Of a stretch of DNA of 64,000 nucleotides, positions 1 through 12,500 are shown piece after piece. Source of the stretch: Eumeta japonica (Eukaryota > Arthropoda > Insecta > Lepidoptera > Psychidae); assembly GCA_005406025.1 (NCBI GenBank), contig BGZK01000011.1:992001-1056000 (forward strand), given 5' to 3'. The notes beneath the pieces are model-generated. The model was not told the origin of the DNA. It did not search any database and was given only the letters and a program-made list of their open reading frames with translations. Position numbers and translations under genes: made by a program. Every line of letters begins with the position of its first letter. Positions within the stretch are counted from its first letter, which is position 1.

Positions 1-1723
1 AATATATGGATTATAATTAACGATTTGCATGCAATATACCTGGCCAACATAAATATGAATGTGAAAGTACTTTCTTAAAAAAGCATTTGCTAGTTATTTT
101 ACACCTACAAAACTTGATAGGTATCAAATTTAAGTTATAACGTTAACTATACAATGAAAAAAAATTCTTTATAGCAACAGAATATTTCGTAAATGAGAAC
201 GATAACTAATTCCGTGCATAAAATTTTGAGCCTAAGACAGAATTTGAGGTAGATGTGAACTGAGCGCAAAATATCAACTATCAACCCATGACGAACAAAA
301 TAGAAACTATCGGCAGACAACTTAAGTTTTAGCATATCAATGCGCCTGCGCATACGTTATGTCAACAAAAAAATAATTTTCAATATTCTATCTAATCAAC
401 ATTTCCCAGTCAATTATAAAATACAGTCCCAACATTTTAGATGCTAATAATGAAATCTAATATCAAGGCAATATTATCGCTAACTTCATTGATGTTACGA
501 TCATAAATATTTGGTCGCCCAAAAATTGCATTACGAATTCTTGATTACTTTAACAAATGTACATTTCCAAAACTTTAGAAAAAATCTTATCTAATTATCA
601 TGACAAGTATTTATCTTACAATATCAATAATTTATCAAATTGATAATTATTCGCTTATGCAAAAATCGATTTAATGCGTAATACAAGTTTAATACAACGA
701 TTAACAAGTATTAAGATCTGATATAAATAATTAAATTCATCGTCTTTTTACAGACGTTGAAATTAACAATTTAAAATGTATTTCGGGAAATAATTTCTCT
801 AATTGATCTTATTTGCGTATTGCGCATTGGGACGTCCATTGCTACTCGGTAAGCCGCTATTGGCAAGGAGCCGGTCTAATTCCTTACCATCACTTACGTT
901 GAAGCGCATTAAGTAAATGATCATAAAACGAATCGTTAACGACAACAAAAGTAGATGCTGGTTTTTCCCATAATATTATGTTTTACTAATGCTGTAATTC
1001 TAGATAGGCCGCAGCGACATTAGTGTTTCATTAGGATTTATGTTTTAATTTCTTTTATATAGCGCTTTGTAATTAAAAAAAGTTTTATCACGTATACGCA
1101 GATGACGCTTAAATTTTTTAGAACTGGCCACTTAGAAATTGTAAAATAAAAAAACATATTTAAATTTTAAAACTCTTTGGCAAACTTATAATGTATATTA
1201 CATTAATTTTTTTTTGGTTTTACGAATTTACGGCAAAAGAAAAATATTTGTCTGACGTCAAATCAATTTAACGGGAGATAATTTAACTACAATGATTTCC
1301 TATGACTAGTGGCCATTAAAACAAACAAGAATGTTAAAATTAACTTTGGTTGACCTTTCATGATAAAGTTCCATGCCTGTCACTGTTTAAAACTGGCTTA
1401 ACTAGTTCAAACGTGGTTGCACTAATCTGACTGGCGATCTGCGTGAGGGACATCCTTCTACGGTGACAACCCAAGACAACATCAGTGCTGTGTGGTTAAT
1501 GATAGTGATTGGACAAGCTTTAGGCATCAAGTGCATAAAATCCTTCATGAACATTTAGCTGTCAAAAAGGTTTAATTTGACCGACGCTTAAAAAGTCCGT
1601 CGTATTGATTGGTGCTGCGAAAATATACAAAATATGCCGGTGGTGACGCAAATGCTGTGCACGACATGCTTACAGATGACGAAAACTGGATTTACTGCTA
1701 CAATCAAAACCAAAAGACGTCTG

Positions 1724-1794
1724 CTCAGTGGATGTATCTTTTAGAGGAGTGCCTACTAACGGTAGGCACTCCTCTAAAAGAAACATCCACTGAG
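1724..1794. repeat. 33-bp near-perfect hairpin inside mariner A
   Basis: Left arm 1724-1756 and right arm 1762-1794 are reverse complements over 33 bp with one mismatch; loop taacg. A second direct copy of tactaacggtaggcactcct follows at about 1807. Not part of normal mariner structure. Confidence 0.9.
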
Positions 1795-2246
1795 TCATCC
1801 ACTGCATACTAACGGTAGGCACTCCTCGGTGACCTTTTTCTTGGGAGTCACAGTTAGGAGTCGTCGTTATACAGCAATTGTTTTAGAAGATAAAAAATAG
1901 TCACTGCAGACAGGTACATTAACAATTGTTTGCCTCTTGTTTTGGAAAAAGTTCGCAGAAAACGACTTTGAACTTATAAAATACGGAAAAACTTTTTCCC
2001 CGACCTAATACATATTACTTCTGCTATAGTGTCATGAATGGAATGCAGAGCAGGTATACTCATTATACATATCTGTGATTACTCCTTCATCACGACAACG
2101 CCTCACCACATACCACTAGACAAAGAACTAATAATTTGGGGATGTTAGGTATAGAAATGCTAGCTTTAGAATCCTGATCTCGTACAAAGTGATTATTATT
2201 TATTTCCTAAAATAAAAGAGATACTTCGAGAAAAGTGGTTTACGGA

Positions 2247-2287
2247 CGCCGAGGAAGCGGTGGTATGCAGCCACCGCTTCCTCGGCG
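2247..2287. repeat. 17-bp perfect hairpin inside mariner A
   Basis: cgccgaggaagcggtgg (2247-2263) and its exact reverse complement (2271-2287), loop tatgcag. It makes the transposase motif EEAV readable on both strands, so the arm was copied from the transposase coding sequence. Confidence 0.9.
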
Positions 2288-2519
2288 TGAAGACTGAATA
2301 GGCCGTCGAAGCGACCCCTAAATGTGAGTGAGCAAGATGTTTTTCTCAATGGTTCCATCGAATGTAGTGCTGTATTGATTTCAATGGACACTATTTTGAA
2401 AAACAATAATAATGAAAATAACTTTCTAGTTTGCTTAGTTTTTTTTTTCTAAGGACTTTCAGATTGACCTACGTAGTTCATAATTAATTCGAAAAAAATT
2501 ATTGATGAAAAATTTTTTC

Positions 2520-2740
2520 GTGAGATTTTTCAAAATTTATCTGGCTGATAAATTTTAAATTTTCTAGAAGTCAAGTTCAGTTAAGTCATTTCAGATACAC
2601 ACATACAGAGATCTCTCTGAAAAAGGCCTGAATAAGCTTACTAAAACCTTAGTAATTAATGAAATCTCGATTTTTGAAAATTGTACTGAAAATAATGTCG
2701 TATTTTCTTAAAACTTTCACTTTCCTTACCACATGTTGAA
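2520..2740 (+). repeat. diverged copy of an interspersed repeat (see 4960-5330)
   Basis: Shares the end segment gaaa(a)ctcgatttttcaaaa-ttgtactgaaaa with 5238-5270 and the cacacacatacag-like tract. Weak, based on short shared words only. Confidence 0.35.
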
Positions 2741-3527
2741 AAATTGACTTAAATTGTCAGTGTTTGTTACTATAACATTCTGTTACACAAAATTGTTCCT
2801 TTAAAAAGAAAGATAAAATTGTAATTGTCTTAAATACACTGTTAAGAATCGATTTCTTAAGAATTCAAACTTTATTTAAATTCATTCAGCCAACGAATAG
2901 CCTTAAAAGGCTTATTATAACTCTCAAAACCAAAATATATTACTTTTATAAATAATAATTATTATTTTTGTGAAAACAATGAATAACCAGGGGTTTAGAT
3001 AAATACAAAGGGAGCGCTCGTTTCTTAAACAAAAAGAGATCCTACTTTACGAAAACAGACATCAATGTGGAACTTTTATCTCTTTCTTGTAATACATATT
3101 ACAGATGACAATTAAAAACTCTGAAAGACAAAAGTTTGTTAAAAACTACTTCATTCATTTATTATATATTTTAATGACATAAACTCCTTTATGAGTATGT
3201 AGTATTTTTGTTGAATACGAAATGCCTAGTATTAAACTTTTTTCCACAATTTCTTTCAGACTTTTTTTTATAAAAATATTTTTCAGGGATGTTTAGTTTT
3301 TCACCCTAATAAAATTGTTTAAATCGATCGGGGTGATTATATCTGTTATAAAGTACTTACAAAATAAAAATTTCAGTGTAATGAACTGGTTAATATGTCA
3401 TTAAAATTTAAGATTTAATATGGCTAAGAAATTGTTTCGTAATATAGCACCACCGTACCATCTGTCAGACAAAACAAAACTATATTAACCACGCAATTGC
3501 AATATAATAGTTCAACTCATTACTGAC

Positions 3528-3573
3528 GAACGTATTTTTAAAGTATGCACTTGCATACTTAAAAAATACGTTC
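3528..3573. repeat. 22-bp hairpin, one mismatch, 2-nt loop
   Basis: Arms 3528-3549 and 3552-3573 are reverse complements with one mismatch (gaacgtatttttaaagtat... / ...atacttaaaaaatacgttc). No larger element seen around it. Confidence 0.85.
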
Positions 3574-3699
3574 TTCGGTAATTTATAGCAAAATAGTTTT
3601 GAAATGTTATGTTTGAAGCTTTTCTCATAACTCATCCTTTTTGAAATACATTTAATAATTACACTATTCATTTCTTTAGCGCTTTTCAAGGGTTCAAAT

Positions 3700-4960
3700 T
3701 AATTTATTTTCATTGATATTTGCGTTAAAATTTAGGGCCAAAATTATACTTATAATTTAGGTTTCTATCCAAAATTTCGATTTAAATGTTTCCGTAATTA
3801 GACGAATAGGGACTGTGAAAAATAATTTCAACATTATCTGCAGTAATAGTCTTTAAGGAAAAAAAACAGGCCCAATTTCCTCTCTATCACCCCCATTTTC
3901 TCTAAATAAATCCTCCCTCTATGCAAGAGCGGTCCGAGGGGGTTCTTGGGGGTCACAGCCTCTCCCTCAAAATCGCACTCGCTTTTAAATCTTCAGATTA
4001 ACAATCTTCTTAAAGATCGATAATTTACAGAATTTTAAAAACATAGGTAAATAAACAAGATACTCAAAAATAGGTATTCAAAACAATTACAAATGCGCGA
4101 AAAATTTTGATTTCAAAGTCGAGTCCACAGATAGCACTACTCGGGACCAGGAAGATATAAATGTTGAAGCCATTTCAAATAAAAAAAAATGTGTAAAACG
4201 GTTGACTCTGCAGGCTATTCCTAAAATTTCCCGCTATGATATTTAATAATGTATTTTTGAGCTCTTCGAATTCAAAAATAAAGTTTACTCAAAGCTCAAA
4301 GACTTATCGTCTTTGGATATTTTGAGCTCGAAAATTCAAAAACGGTTGATCTTATAAAGCATTCGTGAAACTATTTTCCACATTACATTTTTAAGATATA
4401 CCTAACAGGAAATTATTGAATTTGAATTCAAAAAATCGATTTTTGTGGTTATTTAGCTCTTCCAAATCAAAAATATAATTTTAATACGTTTTCAGGTTTT
4501 CGAGTTCTAAAATTTAGATTCATATAAAAGGATGTCTTACAAAATTTTCTACTGTTTTGACTACAATATCTATCCAACACGTTCTTCGATTTTGATCTGC
4601 TTTGCGACATTTGAAGAAGTTTTTAAGCGAAGAAAGTTGATCAATACTAAATGTCAATACAACAAGAAGTTCTTTTGCAAAATACTTTTAGGAGTTTTTC
4701 GTTTACGATATCTCTCAAAGGAACAATCCGATTTTAATGCAATTTGTTACAATCAACGTTGCTTTTAAAGCGAAATAGCTGGTAAGATTTTGAAATTGAT
4801 CAATAGAATAGTTTAAGAAATATTATAAAAAAACACCCATTGAAAGGTTTCTCTGATAATATCTCTTGAACAATTGAACCCAAGTTTTATGAAATTTTTT
4901 TATTAAAAACATGTGCTTCTACTTCGGCATCGATCACTAGAGTATTCTAAAAGTTATTTG
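3700..4960. other. AT-rich region with a repeated gagctc...aattcaaaaa motif
   Basis: The motif gagctcttcgaattcaaaaa recurs in degenerate form near 4259, 4322, 4455 and 4499, suggesting an old tandem or transposon-derived sequence. A CT/GGGGG-rich patch lies at 3890-3975. A 78-codon frame at 4532-4768 is unlike any protein I know and is probably chance. Confidence 0.35.
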
Positions 4961-5330
4961 AAAATCATGTTTTATTGAAAATGTAATTTTTAGATTTATC
5001 AAATTCTACCAAGCAGTACCGGTGAAAGATTTCAGAAAGTCTAAGTAGAGTGAACTCCTTTCGTTTGGCGCAAACCTCGTTTCGATCGGTTAATCGGTTT
5101 AAGAGTTTTGAAAGGTTTACATACACATGCAAACACACCCACACATGCAGGCACGAACGCACACAGACACGCACGTACAGACATCACTCGGGACGTGGTC
5201 AAAATAGATTCTTAGGACCCTGAAACGCCAAGATCTAATGAAAACTCGATTTTTCAAAATGGTATTGAGAACATATACTTCCCAATATTTTAAAGTTTAA
5301 AATTTTCATAGCAGGAAGTAAAAAAGATGG
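4960..5330 (+). repeat. interspersed repeat with CA-rich internal tract
   Basis: Unclassified repeat resembling the 3' UTR of a non-LTR element: a conserved lead, a tract of (ca)n/(cg)n at about 5120-5185, then the segment acatcactcgggacgtggtc and tagattcttaggaccctgaa, ending in cgatttttcaaaatggt. A diverged relative appears at 2520-2740. Family name not known to me. Confidence 0.4.
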
Positions 5331-5349
5331 AACTTCAACATGTCACCTA

Positions 5350-6639
5350 TGCGTGGAGCGCACTGTAAGTTTCTGGAACTGGAACATTTACATAAACAAA
5401 ATTTAAAAAGTAAATACTACATTTGAAAGTGAAACTATTTGGCTGTAGAATACAGTTTGATTCATCTACGTGTCAATTATTTTTAGATGGTGGCGTCATT
5501 TTAAAACTTGCGTGTTTTCATCATTATGGATGTAAGTCGTGAAAATTTTCGTAGTATGTTTTTTTTACGATTTTAAGTGTAATTTCACAGCTCGGCAGAG
5601 CCTTGCTCGGTTTTGAACTGCTTTTATCAATAAAGCACCATGCAAAACGACCATTTATATCTGATTTGCAGAATTCAAGCACAGTCGTGTCGATCTCAGT
5701 GACGATTTCGTGATGGTCACTCGTCCACCGCTGTGAACAACAAAAACATCGATTCTATACTCCGTATGATCGAAACAGACAGGCATGTAACCTGCTATGA
5801 CATTTGAGCATTCTTTAGCATAAGCATCAGTTAAATACAACCAATCCTACACAAACATTTGGGTATAAAAAAGTTGGGTATAGTCACTTGCGGTGAATCC
5901 CACACTATTTAACTGAGGTTAAAAAAACGCATAGCGTTACTTGGTGCAATGCCATGCTTACCAGATGCAATGAAGGAGCGTCAAATCTGATATAGAATAT
6001 AATGACAGGTGACGAAACATGGATTTATTACTACGACCTCAAAACAAAGCAGCAATCGACCGAATCGGTCTATCGAGATGACCCGAAACCAACAAAAGTG
6101 GCGTGCGAGTGAAGTGCTTCTAAGCGGATGATTGCTTCTTAGTTTAATGAAATTCGCCACGTGGATACTGTTGCTTTGATTAATTATTGTACCATGAATA
6201 GTGATTGGTACACGACCATTTGTTTGCCGGAAATTATTGACGAACTCTATAAAAATAACCGTAAATGTCGTATCATCTTGCACCACGATAATGCCAATTT
6301 TCATACGACCAAACAAACAAATTTTTTTGAAGCAGTAGAATGTCTAACTTATGAGCAATCCTGCTCGATCTGGTACCTTGTGACTTTTTCTTGTTCGTAA
6401 GAGTTATAAACCTATTACGCGGTCAACGATTTTCGTCCCCAGAACAGACTCTCGAAGAGTATGAAAAACGTGTTTCCGAGGTCACCAGCGAGAAGTGGTA
6501 TAAACGTTTTCGAAATTGACGTTGTTTCGTATGAAAAAGAGTATTATGGAGGATATTTTGAGAAATAATTAATTAGTTTTTGACCATTCATAGTAATTTT
6601 TTTTCATTCATTCCAGAAATTTTCAGTGCGCCCTACGTA
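5350..6639 (+). pseudogene. mariner remnant B (near full-length, inverted repeats visible)
   Basis: Near full-length mariner of about 1.29 kb. The ends are inverted repeats: gcgtggagcgcactg near 5351 and its partner cagtgcgccctacg at 6623-6637, each beside a TA. Transposase on the + strand shows RHVTCYD-like DNA-binding remains (~5790), the first catalytic Asp in MTGDETWIYYY (6001-6033), the second in IILHHDNANFH (~6270-6300) and the third in LVPCDFFLF (~6374-6400, after a frameshift), then EQTLEEYEKRVSEVTSEKW. Stops and frameshifts make it inactive. Same family as remnant C (32328-33491), which lies in the opposite orientation. Confidence 0.92.
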
Positions 6640-6968
6640 CTTCGTGGAAAAACAGTTTGTCCATTTTTAATGTAATTTAATAAATAGATAACACTACGGT
6701 CGATTTGTTATTGTATTTATTTGGTTTCAGATTTGTCTGTCTATTTCAACCATTTGTCATTTCATTTATTTTATTATTTCTTAATTATTAGATTACCTAA
6801 ATAAACAACCTATAATATTTACTGGATCACTTTTACTTTTTTGTGCACTACTTTTCGTTCTGGCTAAAAGTGGCCGTTTTATCTACACGTAGAAAAGTTG
6901 AAAAACTGAAATTGATTCATGATTCTTATATAGGTAACAATTTCTAAATTGCTTATTACTGCGAGAAC

Positions 6969-7135
6969 GTGACCCCCGTCCGAAATCTCAAGCTGCGACC
7001 GCGCCTGCCTCTGTGGAACATCCTATTCCTGTGTCGGCAATGTACTGATGATCCTCTGGGATTGCGGGTGACCATGGGCGGCGGTGACCACTTGCTCTGG
7101 TGGCTCGCAAGCTCGTTTGCACGTGAGCAAACTTA
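6969..7135 (+). repeat. lepidopteran interspersed repeat (GGGCGGCGGTGA family)
   Basis: Contains attgcgggtgaccatgggcg / gcggtgaccactt and ends ctcgtttgc, a motif set widely dispersed in moth and butterfly genomes. A reversed relative is at 34080-34200. Truncated at its 5' side. Confidence 0.6.
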
Positions 7136-8377
7136 TTATTAAAAAAACATAATTAAATAATATTACACTAGAATTTACTTTATTTTTTTAAATAAATCAA
7201 TATTTTTTATGCCTTTTGTAGTTTTTCTACAGCGATTTGCTCACAATGTGGAAACGTGAGTCAGGAACGCAATGGATGATAAATGCCGTGAAGAAGCATG
7301 TACATATAGTGCAAATTAAAATTATTTGCCCTTAAATGTATTTTAACCATAATTTTTAAAGATAATTTAATAAATGAGCTGTTTTATAAAAGGTACAATC
7401 CGCACAATTATGGAACCAAAGTCACAAATAGTTATCTGAAGTGCTTTTTTACTCAGTCATGACAAATCAAATTATTCCTCTCATTCATAGTTTATACTCC
7501 AACACTTTTCCTGACAGCAGTTTTTTACAAATATTACAAATCAAACTTTTAGGACTAAAATAACAATTAGAAAAATTAGTTATCAAGTAAATTTTAATAT
7601 ATATACATATAACAAATACAAATTGAAAATCAGTAAATAGTTGCATATAAAGCTTCTCCCATAGCGTGGTTCGTACGTATTTGTTAAATTATATTTATTA
7701 TTCTAACGCGCGAGAGGCGGGTGGTTAACTGGGCATCCTTACATTCCTTCGGGCCTCACTTCTAAATGCGAATCGATTATATTAGTAACTCGAATGGGTT
7801 TATTAAACATATCAAAGTTATATTCAGAACGTACTTTTCAAGATTTTTCCTCTAATACCAAACATGACATGTTTATTTTCGATATATTTTGTCGAAGTTG
7901 GAAAATGACTTACTCCGCTGTGTCCGATTGATGCGCGGAATGCTGACACGCGTCCGGTGATACCTCATTAGTAAGATTAGGACAAGTGCCGAAGGAACAG
8001 CCGAACGTAACAATATACACACACTGTTCAGAACATAAATCTTCTTTGATTTTGCCGTGGTCTGGTAAAAAAGAGAATCATTAAAAATAAACGAATCGGG
8101 TTCGCGTTCCTTTTTAATGCTTCTCCTTTAACGAAATAGCTTATTGAGACCTAACGTCAAGAAAACGGAGTTGTGAATTTTCCATTCTTTTGCAATAGCT
8201 TTCCCTGAACTTTACTATATGGTAAATTATCCACTACAACAATATCAAGAGTGGACCTTCATAAATACTAGATTTCACACGTGTAGATCTTTACCAATAC
8301 CGCGATTATCAACCTGATGCTCGTTCCATCAACAATCCTGATTCTAACGACATATAGATTAGCATGAATTTTATTAC

Positions 8378-8523
8378 CTGTCTTTCAGAAAGACCCAGAC
8401 TTGCAGCTAGTTCGGCCTTTCGACGAATCGTGATGTAGCGGCTGTAGTGAAACTCCTTCTCCAGCTCCAGCCTTTGGTGGTCGCTGTACACGACGCGATA
8501 TTTGTCTTTTGTGCGTGTCTTTC
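8378..8523 (-). CDS. cad: caudal coding exon 2 (first 44 residues of the homeodomain)
   Basis: Internal exon of 146 bases: acceptor tttta g before 8523, donor CAG|gtaata at 8378/8377. With the last base of exon 1 it encodes Gly then [16 protein letters not shown], continuing through [18 protein letters not shown] to SLGLSERQ. This is the diagnostic Cdx/caudal homeodomain N-terminal arm, helix 1 and helix 2 (protein residues 122-169, homeodomain positions 1-44 from residue 126). The exon stops exactly between homeodomain positions 44 and 45, a known homeobox intron position. The DNA-recognition helix (VKIWFQNRRAKERK in this family) should start the next exon in phase 0. I found no sequence encoding it on the minus strand between 8377 and 1, so the gene runs off the window. 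A GTG at 8491 lies inside the exon and is not a start. Confidence 0.95.
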
Positions 8524-8539
8524 CTAAAACAAGTAAAAT

Positions 8540-10630
8540 TCTACGTAAATCTACTTTATTTCAAGAATATATATACTAGTCTTTAACTAACCAATCTTTA
8601 TGCATGTATCTAAAATCTCTAGAATCAATATATTATAATTATGAATGTCTCTGAAAAAAGTTTCATTTTCAACAAGTACGAAACTTACACACTAAGTAGA
8701 ATATAAACTTATTATTTCTTTCTTTGTAAAGTCGATACAAGTTTCAATATATACTGTGTTGACTTCTAAATCATTCTGATTATAACTTTGTTTTCAAAAG
8801 TTCATCGAATATTTTCTTGTCGGGCGATTTTTAAAAACCTTGAAATATGAACACTTCGCTGTAACAAAATTTTCGATCAAAAATCTAAAGTCAACGCATA
8901 CGAAAAAAAAAGAGTAATTGTTGATCGTTGGCTTGCTTGCCCAAATAACTAATCTAAACTGTTTGTTCTGGAAAAACACTATTGGAAGATGACCTATTGA
9001 ATGATGTCCTCACGTAAGCCTAATAAATACGCCAAAAATATTAAATTTGTGTGAAGTATTATTTCGAGCGATTACTGACTAAAAACAGTAAGAGGTTGTA
9101 GCACAAACTGAACGTTCAAAGACAAGTTGTATTTTTGTTCTCAGAAGCCTTACACAAGTGTGTATCATGACGAGAATCTGTGTAACATGGATACCGTGTA
9201 TGATTAGTTCAACTTTTGCAATTAATTCAAAAACAATGACGCGTGGAAATGTATTTTTTAATTTCTTCGTGAGAGTCGGGAAGAAGTTTTTGATCAATTA
9301 TGAGGGACAATGCAATATGTGTTCGATTTATGAAGATTCGACACGCAATATGTGTTCGTTGAAGTGGCAACGAAAAGAAGAATCAGTACCTTCTGAAAGG
9401 AGATAAGATCTGTGCACCCAAAAAGCAAGAAACTTCATGAATACAATTTTTTGAAGACTGTCACATACATTTTGTGGTGAATTTCGAGGTGTGTAGTATG
9501 ATTGTATTTGTCGCTTACTACTACTATTTACTACGAGGATTACACTAAAAATTGTTAAAAATAAAAACGAGAAAAAATTACTCGATTTTTATATAAGACA
9601 ATGCTCGCCCTTCGACTTCGACAGCTGCGACTCTGAAGGGTACAGTTAAGGAATGTTGTGTCGTCGCAGACATTAACCACACTCCTTATTTCAGTTTTGT
9701 TTTGGTTTTCTCGGACTATTAATATCAGATCTATGAGGAAAAAGATTTAACTACGATACGAAATTGAAGAGTGTTTACGACTGAGACGACGAGGACTGCA
9801 TCATTTTAGCGATATACAACAATTAATAAATGTCGTAAAAAATGCTTTTCACAATATATTAAAAAATAAATTGAAAATAACAAGTTTTTTAATATTCCTG
9901 TATTATATCCCTCTATACTGTGCTAGGCTATTTAGTGTTACATCCGTTAAGCCAATAAATTGATAAACATTTTATCACAATTTTATAAACAAAATATAAT
10001 TAAAAACAAATTATTATTATGATTGAAAAAAGTGTTATTCAAACAAAGCAATATAAAAGTCAAAAGTTATAAATTTTACGAGTTGAGTTCTTAAGGTGAC
10101 ATAAAATTGATCTATATTTTAACCTTTTTAAAAAATTATTCCCAACCTAATATCAACACAAAGAAAGGCAGAGATAAGGTGATTTTGACGGCGAATAAAA
10201 AAATTCAAACATGAATTTCGTTAACCACAATTTAATGTCTTAAGTTTCACTAAGCTATGTACGTAGCAAACTAGATTTTGTCGCGCTAAGGTACACGTTA
10301 AACGTAGTTCTCGAAGCCAAATATTTTATGCCAACAAAAAAATTATTGTAGAATTATTATTTTAAACATTCGTGTAAATTAAAATATGTCAATTTTTCCG
10401 TTATATCATACATTCTGCGTTACCTAAGAATTTAAATAATCGACAATTAAACCATTAAGTTATTTTTCCAAGCTACCGTTTTATTTCATTGTGAGCGGAG
10501 CAATTCCATAGACTTTTTTATGACATATATATGTATATATTTAATTATTTTAAAGGCAAAGGAAAAAATTCTATATCATTACGAGCAATCAGAAATCTCC
10601 ACCAAAAGCTTCTATCGAGAATGTACACCA
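8540..10630. other. AT-rich intron sequence, nothing recognised
   Basis: No gene, mobile element end or tandem array identified. Small open frames at 9079-9406 overlap on both strands and have no recognisable protein features. Confidence 0.5.
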
Positions 10631-10639
10631 AGTAGGTAT

Positions 10640-10965
10640 TCGTAAGTAGCGGCGGTAGGCGGCCGAGGCGGGTGCGGGGCGGCGCGAGGCGCGGGCCCGC
10701 CGGCTCCCCGGGGTCGATAACGCTAATCCGGGCGGCGAGATCACTCGCGCGCAGCTCAGCGCTCCGGGGCCCCGCCGACCACACCGCGCGATACCGACGC
10801 CGCGGACGCCTCTACGTATGTCCGACGTCTGAGGTAAAATCGATATTCCGCGGCGGTTCCTTTCGGGGTCACGATCACAGGGCGGGCGTTGTGTCCGGAC
10901 ACCGCGACGGTTTGCGGAAGCGGCGTTCTTCGTTTCGACGTAACGAATCGAGTACGCGAAAAATG
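10640..10965. promoter_or_regulatory. GC-rich CpG island A in caudal intron 1
   Basis: About 325 bases of strongly GC-rich, CpG-dense DNA in an AT-rich intron. Overlapping frames on both strands give Arg/Ala/Gly/Pro-rich translations without recognisable domains, so it is probably non-coding. Candidate enhancer or alternative promoter; inference only. Confidence 0.4.
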
Positions 10966-12044
10966 AGTAGTAGTTTTAAATGACAAAGAAACGATCATCA
11001 GTTTGAATTTAATTAGTACAGCTCGTAAAAATATGTTCCATATGATTTACGGCATTACCAATGATTTCATGTTCTGTTTCTGCGACGTATGACCACGCCA
11101 CGCCAATCGAATGATGCTAGTCATTGACTTGAACGAATCCGTTCTAATATATAGTTCTATTGTACATAATGAAGTTTAAATACTGTAATAAATGTTTGTA
11201 TTTTCATTTATTGGAAAATTAAAATTTAAAAGATTCGACAGACAGAATTGGATGTCCTTCTTGATTATCTGAAATAATATATGCAGTGCGCAAGTCCCAT
11301 TATAGTTTAACACTGGCAGAGAAAATGGAACAACTTTGATCTTGGGTAGGCTTTTGTACATATGAAATACGAAGCTTCCTTGATTATGGTCGGTATCCTC
11401 GCCGGTTTCGATTGAAAATCTTATAGCGAGATGCATAGAAAAATTTCAGTTTTACGGGACGTATAACGTATTTACGTAATTGACGAAGACAGCAATACAT
11501 AGTGCATGTTATTTACTTTATTTAAAGAAAAGCATATCTGTAGCTCTACTTAACCCATCAAACTGCATGTTTATACATAATTTTTTCTCGTCCTACGATT
11601 TCGTAAAAAAGTTTTGTTGTGCCTGCAATTATTCTTCTATATAGTTTTGCTAAATTTAGTAAAAATAAATAATCATTTTCTCATAATTAGGATTTTGAAA
11701 ATATGCTGAATCTGCTAGATGTATTTTATGCTCTTGCGATACATGACGTATAAACCCTGTTAACATTTAAAAATACATTCATTAGAGCATGTTCTAATAA
11801 TGACTGCATAGCTTTTTTATAGTACATACAAATGAAATAATAGGAATTTATTTCAGAACTCAGTGGAATATAAATATTTATCTTACGACATATCGAACAT
11901 CGTGTTACAAATATATAGAATTTCCGCATGAATAGTAGGTATTATTTTGTGTCTGTATTGTAGTTCTATATTTATGCGTATAATTGCCTAAAATAACAGT
12001 TCTCCGTGCAGTAGATAATTACAACTTCTTCCAACCGGCTCCTA

Positions 12045-12500
12045 TCACATCATCATTTTGCGTAGTGTACGACACTTCAATACGTGTGTAAGCGGAAATT
12101 CCACGGTCTCAGTGGAACGGTACAATTTTTCAGCCTTCGGCATGCGTTAATACCCGGTTTCGTGTTTACGCCGGAGCTCGGGCGCGCTTAACACGGAACT
12201 CGCTATCAGTCAGTTACGTCCATGGGAATCCATAGCAATTTCAGACGTATACGTGTTCAGTGGAATTTTGGTATCTTTGTTTGAATGACGCCGGATTTAG
12301 GCTGTATATTGCGGGGCGTTGTTCACGCGCAAACATTATTATTTTCGTCGGCCGCTTTATGTGCATGGGCAAATCCTTACAATTTACATATCAACGGTGT
12401 ATTTCCCAACGCGAGATATTACAGAGAGACGCGCGCTCATAGAAATCTGTGTACACAGAACACTAAGACACTTGCGGGACGTCTCGCTCTGTGTACCCGA
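12045..12500. promoter_or_regulatory. GC-enriched island B in caudal intron 1
   Basis: CpG-containing, mixed-composition sequence, including ggagctcgggcgcgc (~12172) and tatcagtcagtt (~12203), the latter resembling an arthropod initiator. Several overlapping short frames, none protein-like. Possible regulatory element or unannotated transcript start. Confidence 0.35.

Larger units (their letters stand above)
1340..2420 (+). pseudogene. mariner remnant A (transposase pseudogene)
   Basis: Decayed Tc1/mariner transposase with several stops and frameshifts. Readable pieces in order: the helix-turn-helix linker region (LREGHPST-like, ~1440), the first catalytic Asp in TDDENWIYCY (~1670), the second in LLHHDNASPH (~2085-2115), the third in QSDYYLFPKIKE (~2190), followed by EKWFTDAEEAV (~2235) and a C-terminal FNGHYFEKQ-like end (~2380-2405). 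All three Asp of the D,D34D triad can still be seen, in different frames. Two inverted duplications interrupt it (1724-1794 and 2247-2287). No clean terminal inverted repeats were fixed; cctacgta near 2468 may belong to the 3' end. Confidence 0.85.
1..8377 (-). other. cad: 5' part of caudal intron 2 (3' end outside the window)
   Basis: Begins at the donor gtaata at 8377 and continues past coordinate 1. No WFQNRRAKERK-coding segment was seen here on the minus strand. Besides mariner remnants and repeats listed separately, 1-1300 and 7140-8300 are AT-rich with nothing recognisable, apart from a small GC-richer patch at 7700-8000. Confidence 0.7.

Noticed and set aside
4532..4768. 78-codon plus frame
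   Set aside because: Low-complexity AT-rich region, no homology recognised, lies in a degenerate repeated stretch.
5981..6316. 111-codon minus frame
   Set aside because: Antisense of the mariner B transposase, which reads on the + strand.
6969..7135. GC-richer block considered as the missing caudal exon 3
   Set aside because: Neither strand encodes WFQNRR; the text matches a dispersed repeat also found at 34080-34200.
10545..10998. Overlapping Arg/Ala/Pro-rich open frames on both strands in island A
   Set aside because: GC-rich DNA lacks stop codons by composition; no domain, no codon bias, and frames overlap on both strands.
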